Assembly (NCBI RefSeq): GCF_003576645.1
Contig: NC_044922.1
Location: forward strand, 14,885,910-14,949,909
Length of the DNA: 64,000 nucleotides
From: Ipomoea triloba
Taxonomy: Eukaryota > Streptophyta > Magnoliopsida > Solanales > Convolvulaceae
Direction: 5' to 3'
A program made the translations under genes and the position numbers. Below the pieces are notes generated by a model. It was not told the origin of the DNA and searched no databases. It saw only the letters and a list, made by a program, of their open reading frames with translations. Positions 47,411 through 59,945 of this stretch are shown here, piece after piece; position 1 is the stretch's first letter; the number at the start of each line of letters is the position of its first letter.

Positions 47411-47745
47411 TACTGTGTTCCATTCGCTCTTGCCAATTTTCTGTAATCAATTCAGCATTTATTCGTTTCCGAATTCCGATTCGTTAAATTTATTTGTACC
47501 AGCATGCTATAGTTGGAAACAACGTTTCTAATAAAGTCAGATGCTATAAAAGCGGTAATTCCAGTCTATTCAAGCTTGAAATTTGAAATGAAGTTATAGA
47601 AAAATTCAAGTTTAGCTTGCTGAATCTTGTATTTGATTATTTATATGGGAATTGATTGACGTTGAGCCACAAGGTTTGCCCTAAGTGTTCTCTAAAATGT
47701 TTGATAACTTGCATGAATGTTCATATTGCGATAGATGCAGCATAA

Positions 47746-48022
47746 ATATATGATCTCATTGAGGCTCTGAACTTTGCAAATGGAGTAAATTAATTGAATG
47801 AAAGAGCAGATAATGTGGCAAAGTAATAACAGAAAAGATAAATTGCATTATGACTTTATGAGTTTCTTATGCACACATGAGGCTTTTTTACTTTATTGAT
47901 GCTAGAACACACAAAGAGCAGCTCGTACTCCTAAGTGCAAGCTATGGCATTATTTATGTGTATGGTGCAGTAGAAATAACTGTGACAATGTCATGTGCTC
48001 AGATGATATTATTTAATACATG
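47746..48022. repeat. 3' flank of the NAC gene, present twice
   Basis: This segment is duplicated at 45544-45847 in the deleted NAC copy, with about 90 percent agreement by eye. Differences are scattered single bases, a 10-13 bp insertion (aaagagcagctcgtactcct region) and a 32-bp deletion near 48008. It includes the likely 3' UTR/downstream of the intact NAC gene. Confidence 0.85.
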
Positions 48023-48124
48023 TGTTATTTGTGATCATTATTATAACATGACAGCTTTGCAGTAAATTGAAGGTAGGTATAGATCAATCTGATGATGCAG
48101 AGATGTTAACCTTCTTTAGGCTCA

Positions 48125-49699
48125 TCATGGCATTTGGTATTGGATTCCACTGAAGGTATCAACTGGAGGCTGATTTTCATTATAGAAGTTTCTGTGGTTG
48201 GTGGCTAGCATGTTGCTTAACAGAAAATCCTCACTCTTGTTCCCATCAGAGATTGTCTTGATCAAATCATGTGGATTCTGATACTTGGTGCCATCATCAT
48301 GTTTTCTCTTTGAAGATCCGAAGAAACTCTGCAAGCTAGAGTTTGTTACTTGAGTGTTCACTTTGCCTGACTCATGTTCATAGCCTGTATAATACTTTCC
48401 ATCACTGCTGAACTGAGAGGCTGCTCTAAGAATGTTCTCCAAGGGAATGAGACCTTGCAAAAACATGGAGTATATTAAGGAATTATCTTTAGTTAACAAA
48501 TAATTTGTGTTTATGTCCCTTAGTGGATCATCATTTACTGAAGGGAGCTTTTCATTATTTGGAAGGTAACTCAGCAATTCTTGGGGACTTGGCTGAGCCT
48601 CCCATGCATTCTTTGACATGTTGCCTTTTTGTCGAACCCGACAAAGTACCCAATCGTCCAACTGCAAGGAAGTATAATAGGTTCTTGTAAGATGATCAAA
48701 CTCTCAGACAATTCATATTAATATTCATTTATTTATTGAGAGAAGTTGTGGTTCATACTATAACAACACAGTTCATACCATTGTTGTGTTTCATATTTCT
48801 CTCTCTTGTGCACTATTTGTTGGTTTTCTTAATTGTACATGCAGTCTCTGGCCTAAGTTTCCGTTGGAAGAGCAGATGGAGGAGGATCAAGTAATTCTAT
48901 GCTCTCAGACCAGGAATGTTTGGTTAACATATTCAGGATGACATGTGAATCATGCTTTTGTGATATATCCTACAATGGCTTCTCCTGGGTAAAAACTTTC
49001 TTGGTAAGTTATATTGTGAATTACTTGCTTAATATCTAGCTTGTTATTGGCAAACTTGTTCTTTTTGGCTTTTGCAATTGGAAGATTGCTTACTAATGAG
49101 TATAATATAGCAATTGCTTACTCTCATAGACGACCCTTTTGGTCTTGATGGCTTGATTGAGGTGTCTGGGAGTCTGTACTCCATCATGTTCCAGTCAGTC
49201 TTGAGGCCACTGGGGGCCTTTCCAATATAGAACACCAAAGCTTTCTTCACACCAATTTTTGATCCATCAGGGCTAAGAATTGGCCTGTCAGATCCAGTAG
49301 CCTTCCAGTATCCTGAAGCTGTTGTCCTGTTAGGTCTGGCTCCATTTGGATACTTCCGATCCCTTGGACTGAAAAAGAACCATTCATCCTCTCCAAAGAT
49401 GGCTAACTCTTTAAGAATTTTTATGCAAAAATTACAACCCATATATGATTAATAATGTAATTTGAGAATACATAAAACTTAAGAACATGAATCCTTATCT
49501 GTGAAATGAAAGATTACTTACTAGGTAGGTCCCAAGGGTTATAGTTATAAAACTTGACATCTGTGATGATGCAGGCAGGCAGTGGATGAGAGTTCACCTT
49601 GTTGAATAGGTAATAAACAATTAGCTCTTGGTCTGAGGGATGAAATCGGACTCCTGGAGGGAAATGGAAACTGGAAATGGCTGCAGGTCTGCTGGCCAT
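48125..49699 (-). CDS. NAC domain transcription factor
   Basis: This is a plant-specific DNA-binding regulator in the nucleus. Three exons join in phase: 49699-49522, 49408-49122 and 48661-48125. They give 333 residues. The NAC domain fills about residues 10-165. Subdomain A is [20 protein letters not shown], followed by [20 protein letters not shown]. Exon 2 gives [38 protein letters not shown] and [14 protein letters not shown] [15 protein letters not shown], then [10 protein letters not shown]. Exon 3 completes subdomain E with [13 protein letters not shown]. The remaining 165 residues are an unordered, Ser/Asn-rich activation region with [15 protein letters not shown]. Intron positions are those usual for NAC genes. 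Start ATG 49699 lies just before the conserved FPPG block. I cannot assign a subfamily; VRQKG instead of the common IYKK is a distinguishing mark. A deleted sister copy lies downstream. Confidence 0.94.
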
Positions 49700-49773
49700 A
49701 GAATGGAAGGAGTCTTCAGATTAGTCTTTTGGTGATACAATCATAGTAAACAGAAAATGGAACATATGAATAG

Positions 49774-50393
49774 CTGTATCTTGGCAGAACAGTGTCATTG
49801 CATTTATAGGGAGAGCTTTCACACATCAGACTCTCCTTGTAGGAATAACCAGGAAGAGACAATGACTTGTGTCAAGACCTTAACCAATAAGTTTATGAAA
49901 GCAACCTGTCTTGCTTTATCCGTTTTTTTGAATTTTCAAATTATTTCTCTTAAAAGTTTCTTCATTGACTTGAATTCAGATTTCTTTGTGTCCATGTAGG
50001 GGTTATTCCATGTTAAATATTTTAATGCAGGAGATGATATTTGTAACATAGTGCCACTACTTCCAAAATGTAAGGCCTCACACTGCACTATTGCATTTTT
50101 GACGTAGTGAATGACTTAATTCAATCCTATTAGAATATACTAGATGCTATTCCTTTTGTTCTTCCTTCAAAAAATATTTGTGTTCTGAGAAAACCATGAA
50201 AACAGAAATGTCCAGAAATGAAAAGACTTCATGAATATTTCACATTAGCATATACTACCTGCATAAGTATCATGTAGATCTCAGGATCCTGTTAGTTCTA
50301 CTACAGAATCTACACCAATTAAAACAGCTTTTAAAGATTTCACTCATCTTTGCCAGCACACAGAATGTGCTTAAAAAAATAGAGAAAATAAAC
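49774..50393. other. Upstream region of the NAC gene
   Basis: This stretch lies beyond the duplicated block, so the duplication carried at most about 75 bp of NAC upstream sequence. It should contain the NAC promoter. No certain TATA box or start site could be fixed. Confidence 0.4.
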
Positions 50394-50396
50394 TAA

Positions 50397-50697
50397 GGGT
50401 GTGTTTGGTTCGCACATGGGAATCGGAATCGAAATGGGTATCAAATACTTAGTAATGGTAATGAGTTTTGGTAAAAGTATTTTGCATGTTTAGTAGTATG
50501 GTGGAATGAGAATGATTATTACTAGTTGGGGAAGGTTGAGGAGGAAGAGAATGAAACTCTTATTTTATTAGGGAATGGGTTTTGCAATTAAGGGGTAATC
50601 AAAACTCATAGTAGTGTTCAAAAAACCTGTCAACCAAACAATAACAATGACTTTGATACCCAATCCTGATAGCTAAGCCTGTTAACCAAACACACCC
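50397..50697. mobile_element. Tourist-like MITE
   Basis: It starts gggtgtgtttggttcgca and ends taaccaaacacaccc, with terminal inverted repeats of about 14 bp and TAA on both sides (50394-50396 and 50698-50700). It is 301 bp long and non-coding. Its interior tggtaatgagttttggtaaa is shared with 53170 and 53896. It is the best-preserved copy of the family here. Confidence 0.92.
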
Positions 50698-50700
50698 TAA

Positions 50701-53166
50701 ATGATGCCCCTCAAAACCCTATTCATCCCTAACCATGTCGTGGTTATCATTATTGCTGTTGCTAACATTGGATTATTGTCCTCAAGCTTAAAACTGCTAC
50801 AACAATTGGCTCCAGTGATTTGCAGGATATCCATCTCTGTGAGCTCACTTATGATTGATCACTGCAAGAAAGACCTTCTGACCAATAGTTGTTGATCCAA
50901 ACTGTAGTTAGAATCTGTTCATGCTGCAAGAGTCAAGGAAGTACTGGTTCAGTAATGCATTAGAATAGTATTTTCACAGCTGGATAAAGAGAGCTTTCTT
51001 CTTCTACAACATTTCAAAACGATGATTTCCATGCTCCAGGTTTGTCTGCATTAGAAGACTGCTATTTCATACACTCACACATTACAGCAAAAGCTAAATA
51101 TCGCAATCATTCACTACAGTCTACAAGTGACATTTCACTTTAATATAAAACTGTGTTTGTTTTTATGCACAAATGTGTGTTTTCTTGAACCTTGCTTCCT
51201 CAGACCTTGGATGATATGGGAGGCGTAGTTACTACGACATATTTATTTACTTATTTATTTTATGCACAAGCTGTCTTTAATGTTATTCATTTTGTTTAGT
51301 ACTAGTTTTTTGGACATAAACTAGCCTTTAATTTGGATTGTCTAAACGACCTTGTTTATGTCAATGTGGTCATGTGATTTTTGTTGCTGTTGAAGGTAAT
51401 ATTTATTTTGGATGCTTAAGAATGCTTATATATTCATATGAGAATTTAATGAAGCTCAGAAAGAAAATCGGAACAGACTAACTTAGAGTATGTTTTGGCT
51501 GGAGTATATTTTGGACCTCATGAACCTACTCCAGGCCCATGAGGAGGTAAATCAAACCCGCATAGCTTTTTGAGCCCATACCAAACTGTACCCTTTTGCG
51601 CACAAAAAGTCCAACCCCAATTCTAGACCAAATTTGTGGAGCTCATATCCAGATTGTCTATAGTGGGTTCGAACCCCCACCCTGCTATTGGAAAAGAGTT
51701 TCAAGTGTGGGCTGCAAATTTTTTCTTTGGCCTGCTAATGGAGCCTAGGAGATTAGGGAAATTGTCATAGTTCAAGAAAGGTTATTATAGTCTTTTCTTG
51801 TAGTTTTTCTTTCCTCTTACCAGCTTTTAATACAACTACTAATTTAAACATAACTTTTTAAATTTGGAGTCCGGCATGATATGTATGATACCATATTAAC
51901 TCCTTAAATTTTGTATGTACTAATTTTGGAAGGTCATTTTTGGTATAAAAATGGAATCAGGATAAAATCACCAAAGGTATGTTAATATAGATACACCTTT
52001 CACAGCCTGCCAGCATAAATTAGATTTGGATAATCACCATTCTTTTAAAAAAAAATGGTTCATATTTTGTTTGGAGGTGATGACAAAATATGGGCATAGA
52101 TTACCAATATTTTGTTGTATAGCTATGAGCTTGCATTCCTCTTGGTTTTTCTACTTGTTGTTTTCCAGTTGAAGTGTGAGATGTTTGGACCTGTTTCTTG
52201 GAACCCAGCATGAAACGTGACTTCTTAGTTCCTATAATTACACACACAAATAATGTTACTGTTAAGGTAGTTAAGTGCTTTCATCTGTTATTGCAGGTTG
52301 TCTATATGCCTTTATCTGGCCTGCCTACTTGGTGAGTAATGATCCCTCTTGAATTTTATCTTGTTTATATGTTTATTATCACCCAATAAGGGTAGAAATC
52401 TTGGGTTCTTATTGCAACCAGTTGAACCTGTAGTCCAGGGTGCTGGGTGTGTTTATAGCAAGGCTTTAAGCTTTCTTGATATGAGGTTGGTCTTTAACAT
52501 GGAAGATAATGCTTGTCGTATCCAGAAAGAAAAAGGTAAATTACATTGAACTTTGACTAGTGATATGTAGTCCATACTCCTATCTCCATTAGATGAATGC
52601 TTGCGTATATGTGGAGTAGGAGGGAAGCAAAGACAACCCTAGTTAATATTATTTGAAGTTCTAATACACGTGCTTTGTTTTACTTTTGCCCCGTTAGCGA
52701 ACATAATTAGCTTATCAGTTAATTTGACTGGTTTGGTCACGATTAGCTGTTTAGCTTGGTTAAACAGTTAATATGAGTATTTGGTTAATCAGTTTTTTGT
52801 AATAGTTTATTGTTTCAAAACGTTAAAATTCAAAAAATTGTTTAAATAAACTTTTTAAGAAAATAAATTATACCCTTAAATGTCATTTTTCATGTAATCA
52901 ACTATGAACTATTAGTTAACAACTAACAATTAATTTAACAAACATCTTTCTACAACAACTAATACTATAGCTAGTCAAATCTATTAATTCAATCCGCTAA
53001 CAATTATTTGCCAAATATCTCATTATCTTTTGTGATGTGATGACTGATCATTAGTGTTACGATGATTTTTTCTCCCTCTTCTACTTGATCAGCGATTCAG
53101 CGAGAGGTGCATAGTTGAGAACATATGTTTCCAAATAAAAAAAAGGTCAACATTTTATTGAAGTTT
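50701..53166. other. Intergenic, a few exon-like pieces only
   Basis: No gene was recognised. At 52297-52332 a segment is bordered by attgcag and gtgagtaatg, like an exon, and the stretch 52388-52540 is open. Neither shows a family motif and they do not link into a longer protein. At 51665-51700 gtgggttcgaacccccac looks like a T-arm but no tRNA fold surrounds it. Confidence 0.4.
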
Positions 53167-53169
53167 TAA

Positions 53170-53665
53170 GGGTGTGTTTGGTTCGCACATGGGAACCGGA
53201 ATCAGAATGGGTATCAAATACTTGGTAATGATAATGAGTTTTGGTGAAAGTATTTTGCATGTTTGGTAGTAGGATGGAATGAGAATGATTATTAATATTA
53301 CTGTTTGGTTATGTATGATCTTATAATGGGAATAAAGATTTTAAAAATACAAGAACAAAAAATCAAGACAATTGGTTCTAATATAAAAACATCCAAAAGA
53401 ACCAATATGAACAAAAAAAAAAAATCTAAATAGTTATGGGAAGCGGTTGAGGAGAAATAATGGAATGAAATCTTTATTTTATTAGGGAATGAATTTTTAA
53501 ATTGATGAGGTAATCAAAATCGATAGTTGTGTTTTAAAAATATGTCAACAAACCCCATCCATTGAAATTTGATCTCATGACCTCTCATATGGGAGAGTCA
53601 CTACATGTCATTTGAGCATAAAGTGCTTGTAAAACTATTATCGATTCCTGTTAACCAAACACTTG
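53170..53665. mobile_element. Tourist-like MITE with inner insertion
   Basis: The left end gggtgtgtttggttcgcaca follows TTAA. The right end ccaaacacttgag is decayed. The interior matches 50397-50697 but is longer, because of about 100 bp extra at 53310-53430 and a SINE head fragment (53560-53645, minus strand: B-box region ctcatgacctctcatatggg). Confidence 0.7.
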
Positions 53666-53895
53666 AGTCTTTTATATAACAGAAATTTCTCATATTGTTG
53701 GATGAGCTCTATAGTATTTTGCTTTATGTAAGTGCTACATCAACATGTGTAGTTTTACAAGGGCTTGTCAAAATTCAAGATTTTTATTAGGCCCAAGAGA
53801 TTTCAAAAGGATCCAAACAAAAATCAATCATTATACTATAGAGTTCCATAGACTATAGTCATTGTATTATTACCATATTCATTTTTAATATACTG

Positions 53896-54090
53896 AGGGT
53901 GTATTTAGTTCGTATATGAGAATCGAAATCAGAATCGAAATCGAAATGAGGATTAAATACTTAGTAATGGTAATGAGTTTTTGGTAAAAGTATTTTACAT
54001 GTTTGGTAGTATGGTGGAATTGAAATGACTAATAATATTGATATTTGGTTAGAATTAGAATGATTTTTAATTCATCAAATTATTAAAAGA
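53896..54090. mobile_element. Left half of a Tourist-like MITE
   Basis: It begins gagggtgtatttagttcg and continues through gtaatggtaatgagttttt as in the other family members, but no right terminal repeat is found. It is either truncated or decayed. Confidence 0.65.
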
Positions 54091-55107
54091 CACGTGTCAA
54101 GAGTATTACTTTTGTATTTACTAATGAGAGAAATGAAAAGTTAGAAGAAAAAACAAACACAAATAATATTTATTGGTACATTTCTCAATTTGGAAAGATG
54201 TAAATTTTTGTTCTAAATGGTGCAAATATATAATTTGCCATAAATATTTCAGGATTATTAATCAGTTGTAAAATGATTAATTTTATTACCAATTAGATGA
54301 ATCACTCCTTATTAATCATATTTGACGTGTTATTTTTGTTATTAGATACGTATAGGATGGGGACAGCTAATTCACCAATAATTCAATAATATAGATAATT
54401 TTTCTTTTTAAATTGGGGTAACTAATAAATAATTGTAATTGTAAGTGAGAAGCATTTTTCTATTTTATAGTGAGTGAATTGGTTTTGGTAGGAAAGAATG
54501 TGAAGAGTAGGCGTGTTTTGGGGGAATAAAACATATTGAAATGGGTTAGAGTGTAAAAACTTATTTGGGTTCCCAAGAGAGAGAGAGAGAAAGAATTTGG
54601 TATGGAGAAACATTCAAGGAATATAATGTTAGGTGAATTTGTTGGGTTTTTCCTTCAGAATCTGCAAAAATGTTTATAAAACTCGATTTATGTCTTTCAA
54701 AATAGTACCTTCCGAGAGCTTGAAGCCAAGAGTGGTTGAGTATAATATTCCCTTCCATTATAATATATATATATTTTTTAAATGAAGAGAAAAGATAGAG
54801 ATACCCATAGGTTACAGAAGCGGCATACACTTCATTATAATCAATTCCAATTTTGGTTCTGCGAATCACTATCATAGCAATTTTACTTTTAATTCAAAAT
54901 ATTTTTAAATGGTTTCACGTGAAAAAATGGCTGAATTTGGTAAAATTAAAGACTTTATTATGTGAAAAAAATTGAGGATCCAAAGTGATCGAGGTAATAG
55001 TTTTTTTTTTTTTTTTTTTTTTAAACTAAGATCAATGTAATAGTTGATGACAAAAAGTGAATAATATTATATTAAAAAGATCAAAGTTGGTACCATCTTG
55101 AAAATAC
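54091..55107. other. AT-rich intergenic, no gene recognised
   Basis: Contains a GA run (54577-54590) and a poly-T run (55001-55022). No coding signal was seen. Confidence 0.5.
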
Positions 55108-55110
55108 TAA

Positions 55111-55817
55111 CATTGTGTTTTGTTCAAAACTTCAAAGAATAAAAATAAAGAAAATATAGAATAGAACTCTAACACGAAAGTAATAAGAAAGGAATAAAAT
55201 AGAAATACAATTCTGCTGTTTGGTTCAAAATGGAATGGGAATAAACATGAAGTTATAGGAAAATTATATTCTTGTGTTTGGTTGGACTAAGGAATAGAAA
55301 ATGGATATCATTTACATAAACAATATATCTCTATTCAAAATAAAAAACACATACAAATTATACACACGAACGTATGGAACTAGAAGAAAAAAAATAAAAA
55401 CTATATAGACATAAATACACATCTGAAACTTAAAAAAAAAAAAAAACAAAAACAAAGAAGAAACATAGAAACATATTATTGTGTCTTAACGATGATGGGG
55501 AACGGACATATTAATTGTACGAGCTTGAAGAATGCTTGAAAATATATGTACTTATATAAATGGTTTATAAGGGTGTTTTTGAAATAATAATAAAAAATAG
55601 TTATTTATTTTTAACAAAAAAAAAAAAAACTATTCCTAATGAACTAGGGATAGCTAATATAAAGGGAGTTTTGGGAATGACTATTTCCATGGTAAAATGA
55701 ATAGCTAATTCCGTGGAATTCTATTACTTGTCGTAAAAACTTAACCAAACAATGGAATATATCTATTCCATGGAATGACATTCCATTCTCAATGTATTCC
55801 ATGAACCAAACGTCACG
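55111..55817. mobile_element. Larger Tourist-like element
   Basis: The left end cattgtgttttgttcaaaac and the right end gaaccaaacgtcacg are imperfect inverted repeats. TAA stands on both sides (55108-55110 and 55818-55820). An internal tgtttggttggactaag and repeated attccatggaat words occur. It is 707 bp long and encodes no transposase. Confidence 0.6.
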
Positions 55818-55820
55818 TAA

Positions 55821-57008
55821 TAAATTATAGTTTAGATTGTAATTTAATGATATATGTTTTATCTTTTGAGTAATGATACATTCTCTTTTCAATTTCATCC
55901 CTTAATTTTCACCTCCTTACATATCAATATTCGATTGATTCTTTTTATCTTTGATTAATAAGTAAATTCATTTTTAACGTTGGGTATGGTCGACCTATCA
56001 CGGTAGTTGCGCTAATGAATAAAAATTATTTTATTGATGTGTCAAGGTGAATTATATTCCTATGTAATAACTCGCAAACCGCATAGGAGAAATAAATCAC
56101 ATTAAAAAATACCATAATTATGCATGATAGACTTGACTAAAAAGATGTTAGCAAGACTAAAACTTATGACCTCAAATATGATAATCATACTCCACTCATT
56201 CGATACCATTTCATGGCAAAATAACATTGTTATTATGTTGTGGAGATAGCATTTTTGAGTTTGAATTTCATTACTTCATCTCCATTATTTTATTTAAACC
56301 ACTCATATGTTATTATTATTGTGATATATCCACGTGATCTTTGCACTTTGACACATTTTGACCTATTAAATCTACTTGATATTTTCTTGATTTGTTAAAA
56401 TATAGAGAAAATAATTATAAACAATAAAGCATGAAAGACAAAGCCACAACCAGGCCCCATGGTGACAAAGCAGCGATTATCGAGTAATATATTACTATTA
56501 TCATAGTAGATTAGTAGTAAACATTTGGAATTATGTTACTTGCTAACTATGTAATTAATTATTAAAAAAAAAACGATGTAATTAATTAAAGCAATTATTT
56601 ATTTCCCAAATTCTTTTAATAATTTAAAAAAAATTAAGAAAGGCAACAAGTTTGATTTTTAACAACACCATTTCGGTTAAGTTTGACACAGAGGGCTTTC
56701 TTAGTGCGTTTTACCTTTCCTATGTGATTTGAAGGCTATTGCATAAGAACGGGTTTAACTCGTACACACATTTCGATAGTAGTTGCAAGTTTTCCTCATC
56801 ATTCAAAAAAATAAGTTTTAAAAAATAAGTTTTAAAGATTTTAGCTTAATTTCAATTTGGTCTTTAAATTCTTAATAATTTCAATCTGGTCACTCAGAAT
56901 AAGTTTTAATTTCAATGTAGTCGTCAACCTAACGTAAAATTTAGTCAAATTGTACAAGATTCCGATAACATATGACTCTCACGTGCAAAAATTAAAGGTA
57001 AGATTATA
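55821..57008. other. AT-rich intergenic, no gene recognised
   Basis: Contains a copy of the dispersed repeat (56700-56770: tagtgcgttttacctttcc) and short direct repeats (taagttttaaa near 56812 and 56826). No gene was seen. Confidence 0.45.
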
Positions 57009-57014
57009 AATTTA

Positions 57015-57645
57015 GGGTGTGTTTTTTTTTTTTTTTTGTTTGAGTGGTTCTGTTACAATGTAATATTGTATTGTTCATAGCACGAAGAGTTAACAGTTGT
57101 CTCCACTGAAGCTCAAACCCACTCCCTTCCATGTGGGAGTGTAAACTGGGTGCCACTAGACCACAAGGTCTTTGGCAATTTAGGGTGTGTTTAGTTCATG
57201 GGTTTCCACACTAAAAATGGGAATCAAAATCATAGTTAGTGTTTGGTTAATAATTTTTTGAAACACAATTATAGGATTTGATTATCTATTCAATTAAAAA
57301 TCGCATTCCCTAAATTAAAAACGGGCATCATTCCATCAATCCATCCTATTGGTAATTTGATTTTTAAGTTTGGATTAGTGCTTTTAGATATTTTTTGTTT
57401 AATATTTTTTGGTTCGTATTGGTGCTTTAAATGTCATTACATTAGTACTAATTGTCTTGATTTGTTGTTTTGGTATTTTTAAAACCTTTATTCTTATTAT
57501 AAGGTTATACATAACCAAACATCAATATTAGTAATTATTACAATTCTACCCTACTACCTAACATGCAAAATACTTTCACCAAAACTCATTAACATAACAA
57601 ATATTTGATTCCGATTCTGATTCCCATTTGCGAACCAAACAGACT
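57015..57645. mobile_element. Tourist-like MITE split by a SINE
   Basis: The left end gggtgtgtttagttc follows TTA and the right end gcgaaccaaacagac is followed by TTA (57646-57648). The left terminal repeat is present twice because a SINE (57025-57176) inserted within its first ten bases. The interior resembles the reverse complement of 50397-50697 (actttcaccaaaactcatta). Confidence 0.85.
57025..57176 (-). mobile_element. tRNA-derived SINE inside a MITE terminal repeat
   Basis: Read on the minus strand it starts gccaaagaccttgtggtcta, has the B-box gggtttgagcttcag and ends in a poly-A tail (poly-T on plus, 57022-57037). A 16-bp direct repeat aatttagggtgtgttt flanks it (57009-57024 and 57177-57192), and that repeat is the start of the MITE. 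It is the same family as 11045 and 16509. Confidence 0.92.
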
Positions 57646-57668
57646 TAGTATTATTGTGGGTATTAGTT

Positions 57669-57849
57669 CTTTTCTTTTAACGAGGTTTTCTCCTCGCCCT
57701 GTGACTCTAGCCGGTAAAGAACCACAAGGAGGTAAACCAGTCTAGGTTACCCATAGTTGACCGGCTCAAACCCAGGGGTTTGAGGATCGAACCTCCAACC
57801 TCTCGGTTGTAAGTAGAGCACTCTTACCACCTGGGTTGTCTTTACGGAC
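57669..57849 (-). mobile_element. Full-length Au-like SINE
   Basis: On the minus strand it begins gacaacccaggtggtaagag, has the B-box gaggttcgatcctc, then gtttgagccggtcaac, then ggtttacctccttgtggttc. Its 3' tail is T-rich on the plus strand near 57680. A direct repeat attattgtgggtattagt / attattatgggtattagt (57651-57668 and 57850-57867) flanks it. It lies just past the right end of the split MITE. Confidence 0.92.
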
Positions 57850-57867
57850 ATTATTATGGGTATTAGT

Positions 57868-59285
57868 ATACAACCATTTGGGGACCTATCGGCCAATTGA
57901 AGTACATTCCGTAATTTATCTCATCCACCAATCTACACGAGAAGAACAATAATGAGCTCTTAAATTTAGGGTTTAAACTTATTATAAATTAAATGTAAAC
58001 TTATTAAACTTATCTTGGACTAAAATTTACACCATCATACGTGGCTTTGAGCAATCAATCAATTTATTTATAATGGACCTAATTAACTAATTGATAGATA
58101 GTAGTCAACGAATAGAAAAAATCGTAACGTGCAACATGTATTACAAATCACATCAAATTATACAAGTTTTAGTGTAAAGAAAAGAATATTCCCAAAAGAA
58201 TCATTGGAAGAACAAAAAAGATTTTAAAAAAAATCTACACAAAAAAATGGGTAAAAGAATACATATAGATATCCGGCCTTGTGGTCATAATTGAACTTAT
58301 ATCTCCTATTCTACCAACCATAGTCAATTAGTTAGTGTAAATTAAAATTGCAGAAAATATAGTAAAGGAGTAATATTCTTGCAACACAAATAGACAAATA
58401 AAGCATACCCAAAAGAAAGAAAAAACTTGGAATATCTAATCTCATTTCCCTTTGGGTAATCAATTCATTGAGCACACAAGTTCAGTGAAGAAATCCAATA
58501 TAAAATAAGCCATTATATTCCCTCTTTTAAGGTAGAAACAAGAAGGGGGAGGCAAACAAAGATGAATAAAAGATTTCTATTTTTTCGAGTAGAAAGAATG
58601 GTGTTGTTAGGGGTACTTAAGCTTATGATATACGGGTCTAGTTCAAAAGTTTTAGGTTTGAATCATTTAATAAATTTGAGCTGTCTAGTTCAATAGCTCA
58701 GTGTGATAGTGAAAAAGACAAAATAGTCTTGCTGAAGACACGTGTCACACCGAAGCATGTTTAACTAGTGATGTATTTTAACATAATATGAGAAAGTGAA
58801 GTATCACCAAGTTGGCCTGGAAGTCACTTTATACCTTAACAAGAACTCTCATAGTATTGATTCTAGCTATATAACATATTTTCTAAATGTATAACTAAAG
58901 ATTCTTAGCAACCAAATAGAAACGTAATATTTTAAATTGCTCTTAATTGTATATTAACTCTGCCAATTTGTATCTCAAGATACACTTTGAAATTCCATAA
59001 TTAAATATTAATCTTTGCATACAATATAATAAAAATAACTCATGCCAATATTAATTATTAATAATTAAATATTAATAATTTCTAGCGTTTGGGGGTCGAA
59101 ACTCAACAAGTAATATATATATAATGTTCATGCTATATTGAGTGGCAAATAATTTGTTTTAAGGTGATTGATGAAATGATGAATGGAATACAAAATTAAG
59201 AAAAGTGAAGCAGCTAAACGAAGCTTGAATTGGTTTGATTTGATACGTTCACGTCAACCTCCAGGGGCAGGGACCCCAGTATATG
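57868..59285. other. AT-rich intergenic, no gene recognised
   Basis: No coding signal was seen. A segment at 58600-58720 with tRNA-like boxes (gggtctagttcaaaa, ggtttgaatca) may be an old SINE, but it is too decayed to call. Confidence 0.45.
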
Positions 59286-59287
59286 TG

Positions 59288-59288
<1 letters not shown>

Positions 59289-59328
<40 letters not shown>
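59289..59328. repeat. (AT)n microsatellite
   Basis: AT dinucleotide run of about 40 bp. Confidence 0.95.
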
Positions 59329-59330
<2 letters not shown>

Positions 59331-59418
59331 TTAGGCTATGGTACGTAGAAAGTCTCAAGTACGAAAGTGAGGAGAAATTTGAGTCTTTAATTTGATCTGT
59401 TCAGAACAACGGCTCTAA

Positions 59419-59422
<4 letters not shown>

Positions 59423-59492
<70 letters not shown>
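59423..59492. repeat. (AT)n microsatellite
   Basis: AT dinucleotide run of about 70 bp. Confidence 0.95.
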
Positions 59493-59495
<3 letters not shown>

Positions 59496-59569
59496 CTTCT
59501 AATTTGCATGACGTTATTTTCTCTAGTAAACCATCTCTGATTTACTGTCTTTTCATTCGGTTCAAATCA

Positions 59570-59945
59570 TGGAAGGCACAAAAGCACATCAGTGTACACT
59601 GGAAAGCACAACAATGTGTTTTGAAAGTCTCAAAAATGTGCTCGGGACGGCTCAATAATGTGCTATAGGAAGCTCAATAATGTGCACTCCAAGGTAAACT
59701 AATATGCACTTCAATGGCACAACAATATGCTTTGAAAGGTGCAACAATATGCTCTGAAAGGCTCAACAATTTGCTCTAGAAGGCTCAACAATTTGCTCTA
59801 AGGCAAAACAATATGCTCTTCGAAAGCTCAAAAATGTGTTCTAGAAGACTCAACAATGTGCACTGAAAGACGACACATATATAAGTGTGCTCTAGAAAGC
59901 ACAATATTGTGCTCTAAAAGGTACAACATTGTGCTCTGCAAGAAA
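59570..59945. repeat. Minisatellite of about 25 bp, about 14 copies
   Basis: The core unit is ggctcaacaatgtgctctaga with many variants (gcacaacaatatgctttgaa, ctcaataatgtgctatagg). The period drifts between 22 and 28 bp. It is non-coding. Confidence 0.9.

Noticed and set aside
51651..51700. tRNA T-arm-like gtgggttcgaacccccac
   Set aside because: No D-arm, anticodon arm or acceptor stem could be built around it.
52297..52550. Small two-exon gene
   Set aside because: Splice-like borders exist, but the pieces do not join into a protein with recognisable content.
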